Notes under the pieces: generated by a model
What the model was told of the DNA's origin: nothing
Database searches by the model: none
What the model saw: only the letters and a program-made list of their open reading frames with translations
From: Agarilytica rhodophyticola
GTDB lineage: Bacteria > Pseudomonadota > Gammaproteobacteria > Pseudomonadales > Cellvibrionaceae
Reading direction: 5' to 3'
Length of the DNA: 64,000 bases
Assembly (NCBI RefSeq): GCF_002157225.2
Contig: NZ_CP020038.1
Location: 3,254,501 to 3,318,500, forward strand
Made by a program: the position numbers and the translations under genes
Shown here: positions 1 to 8,253 of the stretch, in pieces
How the letters are laid out: each line of letters starts with the position of its first letter
Numbering within the stretch: position 1 is the first letter of the stretch

Positions 1-3
1 GGA

Positions 4-261
4 ATGATAAGTATTGCAGCCCCCTATATCGGTCTAGGCATATTTGCTCTATCTGTTGTTTATGGCTTCTATAGTTATTTTAAGGAAAAAAGCACAGGTG
101 ATGTCGCCAGGAATAAACGATTAAAAGATGCTGTTGAGAGTTTACATGGACTTTTAGAAGAAAGAAAGTCTTCGTTAGATGGAAGTATAAATATGACTTT
201 AGGTGCTATTCGAAACCGTAAAGATGGTATACATGCCAGGATGAATTTTTTTAAAAAATAA
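4..261 (+). CDS. Small membrane-anchored hypothetical protein
   Basis: An 85-residue protein I do not recognise. Residues about 5-26 form one hydrophobic segment, which suggests an N-terminal membrane anchor. The rest is charged and probably helical (Lys/Arg/Glu-rich, about residues 30-85), so the bulk would sit in the cytoplasm or periplasm on a single anchor. Only three bases precede the ATG, so the ribosome binding site and any upstream operon partner lie outside the window. It could also be the 3' part of a longer gene, because an upstream in-frame start cannot be excluded. Confidence 0.5.
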   Translation: MISIAAPYIGLGIFALSVVYGFYSYFKEKSTGDVARNKRLKDAVESLHGLLEERKSSLDGSINMTLGAIRNRKDGIHARMNFFKK

Positions 262-663
262 ACTGCATTATTTCTTTTTAAAGACTATGTTCCTAATTAA
301 TTACTAATACCCAGGATACACGCTAAACCACTACACACTAACCATTGGTCAACACAAGCACAAAGGATAAGTAGATGTATAAGTAGGACAGACACAGCGA
401 AGAATACGAAGCTCTCATAAGTCCCGATCAGCTTACTACGCCTTAGCTTTTATACAACGAGTGGGCTGACGATAGGTAATATCCTCAAGAGTAGCGGTTA
501 TGATATTTCCCACCACCAAAAAAATCGGAACAAAACCCTTCTACAATCGTTAGAACTTTAGCAAGTATAAAAAAGCGCTAACTTTGTTAAAGATGCTCTA
601 AAGTCACCTATCTTCTAAGCATTTCTTTAACGCTATTTGCATATAACCCAGGAGTGCATCACC
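262..663. other. Non-coding gap, possibly gene debris
   Basis: About 400 bases without a convincing gene. Plus-strand frames contain short open stretches broken by stops (for example around 390-435 and 470-560), which could be the remains of a decayed gene, but I can name no family. The end of the gap holds the leader and ribosome binding site (AGGAG near 650) of the next gene. Confidence 0.4.
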
Positions 664-1932
664 ATGCCTGACAGTAATAAAAAGCAAACGCTGAAAACCA
701 AGTTTGACCCTGGGGATATTCCTACATCTCAGGATTTTGACGACTTAATTGATATGGCAACTAATGCCACGGATATTGATGCTGGTACAATCAGTGCCAA
801 CTATTTACCGCAGGATTTAGTTTTAGCGAGCTTTAGCGGTGATGGTAGTTTGTTAACTAATTTAAGTGCGGAAAATATAACTACGGGAAGTTTGAGTAAT
901 GATAGGTTGCCACAGAATATTACCGCCTTATCTTTTAGCGGTGATGGTCGGGCATTAACCCATCTTAATGCCGATAATGTTGTGGCGGGAACCCTAGGTA
1001 ATGAACAGTTGCCTGAGGATATTATTGCTACGTCATTTAGTGGAAATGGTAGTGCGTTAACACAGTTGGATGGGGGTAATATATATTCGGGAACTATTGC
1101 CTCTGAGCGTCTCCCACAAAACCTTAGCTTGATAAGTTTTAGCGGTGACGGTAGTTCAATTACCAATATCAATGCAGATTCGATAGCTACAGGAACCTTA
1201 GCTACAGAGCGCTTGCCAACATCTACAGAACAGCTAGCTGGTGTAATACGTCTCGCTACTGCTACTGAACTGCAACAAGCAACACACAATAGTATTGCTG
1301 TAAGTCCTTCAGGTGTCGCTTCTATGTTGAATACTGAGCATTCTGCTATTCAGCTAAAGCTTGATGAGAAGGCGGCTATAGCTGATGTTGATGAAAGAAT
1401 TAATCGCTTAAGGGCAATGATTAAGTTTAAAATGGATGTTGCTGCGGTAGCGCAAAGCCCTATTGATACCAGCACGCCTCAAGTTACTTTGACTGTAGTG
1501 GATGGCTATCAACTGCAGGAAGGGGACCGAGTATTGCTAACTCAGCAAGCAGATTCGAATGATAATCGAATCTGGATTGCCAGAGAAAATGCTCCATGGC
1601 AGTTAGCAACAGATTTTAATGATAGTGCGATAAGTAACCTTTATATTGGTATTACTGTGGAAGCTAAATATGGTGAATACAATAAAAATACCTATTGGCG
1701 GCTTACTTCGTTGAATGATGGTCTTGTATGGAAGAAACGCAATGATCTTAACCAATATAGCGCCGGTACCGGTGTGCTAATTAATGGCCTGGAAATTTCA
1801 TTAGATACGGTTTGGCTTACTAACACGATACAGAATATTGTGGCGAATATACTTGCTCAGCAAACATCACCAGAAATATCACCAGAAATACCACCAGAAA
1901 TACCACCAGAGGATCCAATAGTAAAAATATAA
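664..1932 (+). CDS. Phage-tail-fibre-like repeat protein
   Basis: A 422-residue protein resembling the shafts of phage tail fibres. Four consecutive 34-residue units, each with an FSGDGS-x-LT-x-L core followed by GTL...ERLPQ, begin at 832, 934, 1036 and 1138, an exact 102-base period. They are followed by a QLAGVIRLAT...SPSGVASM segment, a common motif where tail-fibre shafts meet tips. Residues about 250-350 look like a small beta-rich domain (GDRVLLTQQ...NRIWIAR) also found in tail fibres. The C-terminus is a Pro/Glu repeat (PEIPPE). I chose the ATG at 664 because AGGAG lies nine bases upstream; an in-frame ATG at 637 has no such site. No other phage structural gene is nearby, so it is more likely a domesticated fibre or cell-surface protein. 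No signal peptide is seen. Confidence 0.7.
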   Translation: MPDSNKKQTLKTKFDPGDIPTSQDFDDLIDMATNATDIDAGTISANYLPQDLVLASFSGDGSLLTNLSAENITTGSLSNDRLPQNITALSFSGDGRALTHLNADNVVAGTLGNEQLPEDIIATSFSGNGSALTQLDGGNIYSGTIASERLPQNLSLISFSGDGSSITNINADSIATGTLATERLPTSTEQLAGVIRLATATELQQATHNSIAVSPSGVASMLNTEHSAIQLKLDEKAAIADVDERINRLRAMIKFKMDVAAVAQSPIDTSTPQVTLTVVDGYQLQEGDRVLLTQQADSNDNRIWIARENAPWQLATDFNDSAISNLYIGITVEAKYGEYNKNTYWRLTSLNDGLVWKKRNDLNQYSAGTGVLINGLEISLDTVWLTNTIQNIVANILAQQTSPEISPEIPPEIPPEDPIVKI

Positions 1933-1988
1933 TGAGTTTTACACTGATCCTTATACTTAACAATACGTATTTGCAATAAGGGATGTGA

Positions 1989-4913
1989 ATGAAAAAAAGA
2001 AATAATCTATTGGTCGTATTAATCTGTATTTTTATTTCAGGGACGCTAGTCTCGTCTTTCTTAAGACTAACATGGTTCAACGATTCCAATGATAAAATGT
2101 TATATGTAGGGGTTAGCGGTCGAGGTGATCAAACAGATGTTGTACCTATTTCTTTATTACAAGGCGCGAATTTGTACTTTGAAGAACTTAAACGCTCCCG
2201 AGCTTTGCAAGGTTATACATTAAAAGCGATACCCGTTGTGACGAGTGAGGATAATAACCCTAACAATACGGAATATGGGAATAAGAAAGCTAAAAAGTCT
2301 TTATTAGCTATTATCGGTGACATAACCGCTAGCGATATACCTGTTATTAATATTTATCCCTTTAAACAGGAAGGTGTGGGCTATAAAAAGCTGGAAATGA
2401 TGTTTTCTTTTCAAGAGCAGGCGAAGTTTGTAGCAAATTATGTACGCAATGTTATTGGCAAAAAGCTTGTCACTATCATCCATGAAGATTCACCTGATGG
2501 ATTATTAGCTGCTGATGAGTTTACTAAGGTATATAAACGTTTTGGTACTAAAATACATTTAAGTCGTGAGCTATCCAAGCTTAATATTAATCAATCTATT
2601 ATCGAAACAGTGGCGGCCTTTAAGGTACGTCGTGATCTTGGTACAATTTTTATCGCAGGCGATGCTACATTTTGTGCGCAGTTTATTTTCTATGCTCGCA
2701 ATGCAGGTATAACTAATGACATTGTTGGGCTCGATACCTTGGCTACCCGCGGTTTTTCTGAGTCTTTACGTGTAATGATCGATAATAAATCCTCTTCTGC
2801 CTCTTATATAGGGGGTAGCAAACATAGCCATAAAAATACGATACGCACAAAACAACTTGCTGATTATACCCATAATATTTTGCTTTCCACACCCTTGCTT
2901 TTTGATACTGAGGGTGAGGCCGCGCAAGATTTTCGGGATCGCTATATAAAGCGATATCAGTCAAAGCCCGATTGGTTGGCTATTTATGCCTATGAGTCTG
3001 CAAAAATATTGGGCACCGCATTGTTGAAGAATAATAAGCGCTATACTAAATTTTTAGAAAATAGTACTGTAGATAATACAGGTGTAGCTCAGCATGTCCT
3101 ATCTGAAGGAAAAAATAGCTTTTTTGATACAATGCGATCGTCCATTAATAAACTTTTTAGTGATGCTAGAAAAGGCAATTTAGAAGTTGATGGAGTCCTT
3201 GGTTTAAATATGTTTAACGATCAAAGCCAAGCGTTACGCCCAGTTAAAATGGGCGAATACAATGGCGAACAATTGATTGCTGCACCAACACAACTTGAAC
3301 CGCTCAAACCTGGCGTTGAGGTAGATTATCTTAATGAGATTAAGAGCGGCAAAATGCTTTATGTCAATAATCGCTTTATGTATAAAACAAATGTTATATA
3401 TACCGGCATTGATTTACTTGATGTAGTGGATATTGATTGGCAACAAAGTACAGCATTATTAGATTTTTATATCTGGTTTCGCTATAACGGCAGCTTTCAG
3501 CCACAAGATATCACTTTTTTAAATGCGGTTGACCCGCTTGTCCTGAAAGACCCTATTGTAGAAGAGGGTAACAATTATCGTCTTTATCGTGTAGAGGGGA
3601 AGTTTTACTTAAATTTTCTTGATATTAAACGCCTCTACGGTAGCCATCTATTAGGGCTTAGCTTTCATCATAAGAAACTCAATAAAAATAACGCGATGTA
3701 TGTCGTGGATGAAATTGGTTTTGGTTTTAATGAACAAAGTAACTTAAAAGGCCAACTTAAGAGGATTTATTCTCTGGAACAAATTCACAATCACCGTATT
3801 GAGCGTGCTTGGATCGGCCAAGATATTATTCACGCGTCTCTTTTGGGGCGGCCACTTTATACAGGACATGGAACGGTTGAGCCTGAGTTTTCTCGTATTG
3901 ACTATGGCGTTGTTATCCATGAGAACCGTTTTAAAATATACCATTTGGTGCCATTACAATTTTTATATTTTATAGGTATTTTTGGGCTAGTTGGTAGCTT
4001 CGCTGCTCGTTGGGTAGATAAACATTGGCGTGGTAGGTTTTGGTCCGTTTCCTCATGGTTTCTGCGTTTGGTTTTTTGGCCATTATTATTGCTTGCCGGT
4101 GGTAATATCGTGATAGATCTCGCTATTCGTTACGCTATACCAATTAAAACCATTGATCACTTAGTGGTTTCTTATGATGTATTATGGTGGTTGTTGATGG
4201 CAACGCTCTTGGTTATTTTCTGTGAGCGCTTTTGTTGGCAGGTATTAGAAAATAAGAGTGGTAAGAAAATTCCTAATATCATTCGCCTGTCTTCATTTTT
4301 TGTTATTTACCTGCTGGCATTTTTTGGTGTTGTAGCATTTATATTAAAACAGCCGCTAACCAGTTTCTTAGCCACTGGCGGACTGTTTGCTATGATTGTT
4401 GGTTTGGCTATCCAAAGTAATATTTCTAATGTTTTCTCTGGTATTGTTATCAATTTAGCCAAACCTTTTGTAATCGGAGAATATTTAAACGTTCGCGACT
4501 TAGGTGTTGTCTCGGTTATGGATATTACTTGGCGAACCGTGAGAGTTAAAGATATCGATAATAATCTCATTAGTATTCCTAATGGTTTGTTATCTGATTC
4601 TATTATCGTCAACTTGTCTCGAGATAGTAGCCGCACTAATTTTACTTTGAAAGTACCAATAGAGTATTCTGCTGAAGTAGTCGCAGAGGTAATGCAAACA
4701 GCATTGGATAGTGTGCAAGGGATATCGGATGTGCAACCGCCACATCATAGTTTTATTGGCTCCTCTCTTTATCGATCTACTTGGCTAGCCGAATATGAGG
4801 TCGTATTCTTTTTGCGAGAATTTGATCCTAAGAACACTGTTAAAGAAGAGTTGTTTGCCAGCATACAGCGTCACTTTCATGTTAAGGAAATTCCTTTTTC
4901 ATTAAATTTATAA
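1989..4913 (+). CDS. Binding-protein / receptor-ectodomain / MscS channel fusion
   Basis: A 974-residue membrane protein. After a signal anchor (about 8-26), residues 35-360 resemble a periplasmic type I solute-binding domain like branched-chain amino acid receptors. Residues about 455-653 look like the beta-sandwich ectodomain of Cys-loop (pentameric ligand-gated) channels: a DFYIWFRY strand, YRLYRVEGKF, and a WIGQD...LLGRP...SRIDY stretch. Membrane helices follow near 655-676, 692-714, 722-747 and 762-783. Then comes a Gly/Ala-rich pore helix (about 788-820) and the beta domain of MscS channels (KPFVIGEYL..., IPNGLLSDSIIVNLSR), with an alpha/beta C-terminus to 974. The start has an AAGGGA-type site about seven bases upstream. 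It lies 56 bases behind the fibre-like gene and may be co-transcribed. By architecture it should be an inner-membrane channel gated by a periplasmic ligand; ligand and ion are unknown. Confidence 0.8.
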   Translation: MKKRNNLLVVLICIFISGTLVSSFLRLTWFNDSNDKMLYVGVSGRGDQTDVVPISLLQGANLYFEELKRSRALQGYTLKAIPVVTSEDNNPNNTEYGNKKAKKSLLAIIGDITASDIPVINIYPFKQEGVGYKKLEMMFSFQEQAKFVANYVRNVIGKKLVTIIHEDSPDGLLAADEFTKVYKRFGTKIHLSRELSKLNINQSIIETVAAFKVRRDLGTIFIAGDATFCAQFIFYARNAGITNDIVGLDTLATRGFSESLRVMIDNKSSSASYIGGSKHSHKNTIRTKQLADYTHNILLSTPLLFDTEGEAAQDFRDRYIKRYQSKPDWLAIYAYESAKILGTALLKNNKRYTKFLENSTVDNTGVAQHVLSEGKNSFFDTMRSSINKLFSDARKGNLEVDGVLGLNMFNDQSQALRPVKMGEYNGEQLIAAPTQLEPLKPGVEVDYLNEIKSGKMLYVNNRFMYKTNVIYTGIDLLDVVDIDWQQSTALLDFYIWFRYNGSFQPQDITFLNAVDPLVLKDPIVEEGNNYRLYRVEGKFYLNFLDIKRLYGSHLLGLSFHHKKLNKNNAMYVVDEIGFGFNEQSNLKGQLKRIYSLEQIHNHRIERAWIGQDIIHASLLGRPLYTGHGTVEPEFSRIDYGVVIHENRFKIYHLVPLQFLYFIGIFGLVGSFAARWVDKHWRGRFWSVSSWFLRLVFWPLLLLAGGNIVIDLAIRYAIPIKTIDHLVVSYDVLWWLLMATLLVIFCERFCWQVLENKSGKKIPNIIRLSSFFVIYLLAFFGVVAFILKQPLTSFLATGGLFAMIVGLAIQSNISNVFSGIVINLAKPFVIGEYLNVRDLGVVSVMDITWRTVRVKDIDNNLISIPNGLLSDSIIVNLSRDSSRTNFTLKVPIEYSAEVVAEVMQTALDSVQGISDVQPPHHSFIGSSLYRSTWLAEYEVVFFLREFDPKNTVKEELFASIQRHFHVKEIPFSLNL

Positions 4914-4975
4914 TGTAGATATAAATGTAATTTTAGATACTTACGCATTGTTAATAACGGTGCATGGATGCGCCA

Positions 4976-5047
4976 CCGCGTGTCGATAGACACGTGCGGG
5001 CCCCTTAAAATCAAGTCGTTTCGCACAACGACTTTGTATATTAAGGG
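4976..5047 (+). promoter_or_regulatory. Two stem-loops in leader of secretion operon
   Basis: Two stem-loops lie in the 192-base gap before the TolC-like gene. The first has a six-base stem (CGTGTC at 4979, GACACG at 4989) closing a GATA loop. The second has a perfect eight-base stem (5013-5020 with 5027-5034) inside an outer seven-base pairing of CCCTTAA (5002-5008) with TTAAGGG (5041-5047). There is no U-run immediately after either, so this is not a plain terminator. A structured 5' leader or operator is likely; I could match it to no riboswitch class. Confidence 0.45.
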
Positions 5048-5105
5048 ACGATGGTTAAATATATCAGGGTGATATATTTAGTCACCAGCTTAATAGGGAG
5101 GGGGG

Positions 5106-6473
5106 ATGGCTCTAATAAAAAGGTCGGCCGCAGCCATTACTATAGTTTTCTGTTTATTTCATCACTTGACTGTAGCTAGCGATGGTGTAAGAGATGAAGC
5201 TAAATTTAACGCTTTACTCCATGCCCTTTTAGAAAAAAATGAAAGGGTTTTGGGTGCCAAAGCTCAGCTATCTATTGCTTATCAGCAATTAAAAATTGCC
5301 AGAAGTGTGTGGTATCCAGAACTAGATATTAGTGTTGCTAAAGGCCACCACAATAATTATAACAGCGGCAGCAAAATAGGATTTAAACAAGGGCGAGGGC
5401 GCATTTCACAATTGCTCTGGGATTTTGGTGCTAGTAATGCTGAATTAAGAAAAGCTTATTTACAGTTGGAAATTAACCGGCTTAACTTACAGCAGACCAG
5501 GCAAACTTTACTATTAGAAGCTGTTTCTGTATATATCAACCTTATACGCGCCAAGGAAATTTTAAAGTATGCTAGCGCTTCAGAAGATAATATACGTCGG
5601 CAAACGGGTTTGGAGCAAATTCGGGTGGCACGAGGTTCTGGTTATTCTAGCGACGTTCTACAATCGAAAGCACAGCTTGCCGGTGCTATATCTCGCCGTA
5701 TTCAGAGCGAGGGCGCGCTTAGGCGTGCTGAGAATAGCTTTTGGCAAGTGTTTGGTGTTGTGGGCGATACCCCTGAAACAGCTCATATGTTAGCGCAGGA
5801 GGAATGGCAAAAGTTAAGTAATATTTCGATAACAGATATCATTGTCATTTCGTCAAAAGCATTGCGCTTGGCACCATTGCCGCAGAATATTAAGCAAGCA
5901 ACAAAACTGGCAAATAACAATAATACCGTGCTTAGAAGGGCTGTATTAGAAGGTGACATTGCTCGACAAACTCGACGCTCGATAAAAGCAAAAACCTTAT
6001 ATCCACAAATTAAATTGACTTTTGAACGTACTTTTGATGAAAACTTGCGCGGTAACCTTGGTATTAATAATGAGCTGACTTCACAAGTAGAAATCAGTAT
6101 GCCCATTAACCTTGGCCTGGCAGGTGTTAACCGTCTCCGAGTTCAAACCTTGGAAGTGAACCGTCAGAACTTCGATTTGCGCACTCAGCGACGCAGTATT
6201 GAAAAGCAAGTGCGTGATCGCTGGCAAGATTTACAAACATCACAACAACAAGTCAGTTTCCTTAACCAGCAAGCGGAAATTTCCTTGGCATTTTTAGAGT
6301 TAGCTAGAAAAGAAAGGAAGCTAGGGCAACGTTCTTTAATAGATTTACTTGGCTCGGAAACAGCTCTCGTCAACGCCCGTAGCGATAGTGTATCTGCACA
6401 GGCTGATAATTTAATCGCTACCATCGCACTGTTGGAGATTATTGGCCAACTAACGCTGAAGACTGAAAAATAA
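5106..6473 (+). CDS. TolC-family outer-membrane efflux/secretion protein
   Basis: A 455-residue outer-membrane channel of the TolC type, the usual length for type I secretion. It has a signal peptide (about 1-24, ending near VAS) and two similar halves rich in long amphipathic helices. Family features include RSVWYPELDISV near residue 70, the SQLLWDFG strand motif near 100, and its second-half counterpart around NLGLAGVNRLRVQT. A strong purine-rich ribosome binding site (AGGGAGGGGG) precedes the ATG. The gene is the first of a set with the ABC exporter (43 bases downstream) and the HlyD-like adaptor, so it should complete the trans-envelope conduit, probably for the 1750-residue repeat protein encoded next. 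Confidence 0.9.
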   Translation: MALIKRSAAAITIVFCLFHHLTVASDGVRDEAKFNALLHALLEKNERVLGAKAQLSIAYQQLKIARSVWYPELDISVAKGHHNNYNSGSKIGFKQGRGRISQLLWDFGASNAELRKAYLQLEINRLNLQQTRQTLLLEAVSVYINLIRAKEILKYASASEDNIRRQTGLEQIRVARGSGYSSDVLQSKAQLAGAISRRIQSEGALRRAENSFWQVFGVVGDTPETAHMLAQEEWQKLSNISITDIIVISSKALRLAPLPQNIKQATKLANNNNTVLRRAVLEGDIARQTRRSIKAKTLYPQIKLTFERTFDENLRGNLGINNELTSQVEISMPINLGLAGVNRLRVQTLEVNRQNFDLRTQRRSIEKQVRDRWQDLQTSQQQVSFLNQQAEISLAFLELARKERKLGQRSLIDLLGSETALVNARSDSVSAQADNLIATIALLEIIGQLTLKTEK

Positions 6474-6516
6474 CCATCTGTATAAGTCCGAATAAAATTG
6501 AACCGATAACACATCT

Positions 6517-8208
6517 ATGCACGAGCTACTCTTTAGATTTAAGCACAACCCTCTGGTTTTTAGTGAGCTTCTATTATCTTCATTCTTTATTAATTTACTT
6601 GGCCTTGCTTCGTCATTATATGTAATACAAGTGCTTAACCGTTATCTTAGCTATGGCGTACATGATACCCTAGTTACTTTAACTCTCGGTGTGCTCGCCG
6701 CTGTCGCGTTAGAGTTTGGTTTTCGACTTGTACGCTTACGTTTGGCAAAAAATCTTACCGTCGAGCGAAATAAGCAACTGATGCTTGCAACTTTCGAAAA
6801 CTTACTTACTACGAAAGTTGATACATTATACGGCAATGAGAATACCATTGGTAAACAGCTTATGTATTGGCTGGATTGTGTGGAGCGTGCTTATACCCCT
6901 ATTAATCTTGCGATGTGTTTTGACATTCCTTTTGCTTTTTTATTTGTGTTAACACTATTTTTTATATCGCCGGTTTTGGGCGGAGTAACCCTTTTATTTC
7001 TTATATTCACTTGTGCTATCTCTATTGTTCATCGCTATCGAGATTCCACTCTTATTCACCAGGTATCTCAAGAAAATCAAAAGGGGCAGGGTGTCTTAAA
7101 TGATAGTATTGTTAATGTTGAAACTCTAAGGCTTTTTTCTTATCAGCAAAAATTAATGGCTGATTGGTGTGCTGTTGTCGACAACATATTGACTAAAAAA
7201 GATGCTATGGTACAAAGCCATGGTGTTTTACAGTCAAGTACACAAAGTTTGCAGGCTTTGTTAACGGTAGCCGTTTATGCAGTGGGGGCTTTTTTAGTAT
7301 TACAAGATACTCTAAGTGTGGGCAACTTGATAGGTGCCAATATCCTCGCTAACCGATCATTAGGGCCTATCACCAGGGTGAGTCACTTAAGTATTGCCTT
7401 TGTTCATGCAAATCAAGCGTTAAAGGGCTTAAAACAATTTTCACAGTTAAGTAAAGAGAACACATCAGGCATACGAATAGGTAAGTATTCAGGTCGCATT
7501 GCATTTAAAAACCTGTCTTTTGGTTATGCCACTCAGTGTTTACCTAATAATATTAATGAGGTAAAAAATGTAACCGTACCACTATTTGAATCATTGAATT
7601 TTGCGCTTCCGAGTGGGGCAATGTTGTGCGTTATCGGTGACGATGGAACGGGCAAAACCACACTAACACGCCTTATTACAGGTTTGTTAGAGCCTCAACG
7701 AGGACAAGTTTTAGTCGATGGTGTTGATTTACAACAGTTGGCACTACCGTGGTGGCGACGCCAGCTTATTTATCTTCCCCAAGAACCCAGTTTTTTTAAT
7801 GATACATTATATAATAATATTATTGCTGACGATGTTCATCGACAACAGGCAAGTACAGTAAGCCACGTTATTAATGCGGTAGGTTTGGATAATTTTATTG
7901 ACCAGACTTCAGAAGGTTTAGAAACTTTAATAAATAATAACGGAATGTCGATTTCTTTGGGCTATCGTAAGCGCCTTGCGGTTGCTCGTGGTTTAGTGAC
8001 ACATGGCAATTTGGTGATTGCCGATGACCCTGCGGAAGGTTTAGATGACATTGCAAAAAATAATATTGTGCAATTATTATTAGATCTCTCAAAACAAAGA
8101 AAAACGGTGATTGTTATGTCCCAAGAGCCGAAACTAGTGAATGCTGCACACTATATTCTTGATCTCAATACAAAGCCCTCACCTAGGTTTTATAAAAACC
8201 TGCGCTAG
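6517..8208 (+). CDS. Type I secretion ABC transporter with altered ATPase motifs
   Basis: A 563-residue half-transporter with an N-terminal membrane domain (about 1-300, hydrophobic helices near 18-40, 50-70, 130-170 and 245-280) and a C-terminal ATPase domain. It is like PrtD/LapB-type exporters but without a peptidase-like N-terminal domain. The Walker A motif (GDDGTGKTT, about 374-382) and Q-loop (LPQEP) are intact. Three other motifs deviate: the signature is SLGYRKR (about 480-486) rather than SGGQ-type, the residue after the Walker B aspartate is Asp504 instead of the catalytic glutamate, and the H-loop histidine is replaced by Gln536 (MSQEP). As a probable homodimer it might hydrolyse ATP slowly or only bind it. 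Its neighbours indicate export of a large surface protein. Confidence 0.87.
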   Translation: MHELLFRFKHNPLVFSELLLSSFFINLLGLASSLYVIQVLNRYLSYGVHDTLVTLTLGVLAAVALEFGFRLVRLRLAKNLTVERNKQLMLATFENLLTTKVDTLYGNENTIGKQLMYWLDCVERAYTPINLAMCFDIPFAFLFVLTLFFISPVLGGVTLLFLIFTCAISIVHRYRDSTLIHQVSQENQKGQGVLNDSIVNVETLRLFSYQQKLMADWCAVVDNILTKKDAMVQSHGVLQSSTQSLQALLTVAVYAVGAFLVLQDTLSVGNLIGANILANRSLGPITRVSHLSIAFVHANQALKGLKQFSQLSKENTSGIRIGKYSGRIAFKNLSFGYATQCLPNNINEVKNVTVPLFESLNFALPSGAMLCVIGDDGTGKTTLTRLITGLLEPQRGQVLVDGVDLQQLALPWWRRQLIYLPQEPSFFNDTLYNNIIADDVHRQQASTVSHVINAVGLDNFIDQTSEGLETLINNNGMSISLGYRKRLAVARGLVTHGNLVIADDPAEGLDDIAKNNIVQLLLDLSKQRKTVIVMSQEPKLVNAAHYILDLNTKPSPRFYKNLR

Positions 8209-8253
8209 AGCAACGGATAATAGTAAAATTAACATGTAATAGGTTGTTGAGTT

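Noticed and set aside
801-1289. 162-codon minus-strand frame opposite the fibre-like repeats
   Set aside because: Its periodic, Ser/Pro/Leu-rich translation is a reflection of the 102-base repeats on the plus strand; no ribosome site and no family.
664-1932. Prophage remnant
   Set aside because: Only a tail-fibre-like protein is present; no capsid, terminase, integrase or attachment-site repeat was found within reach.
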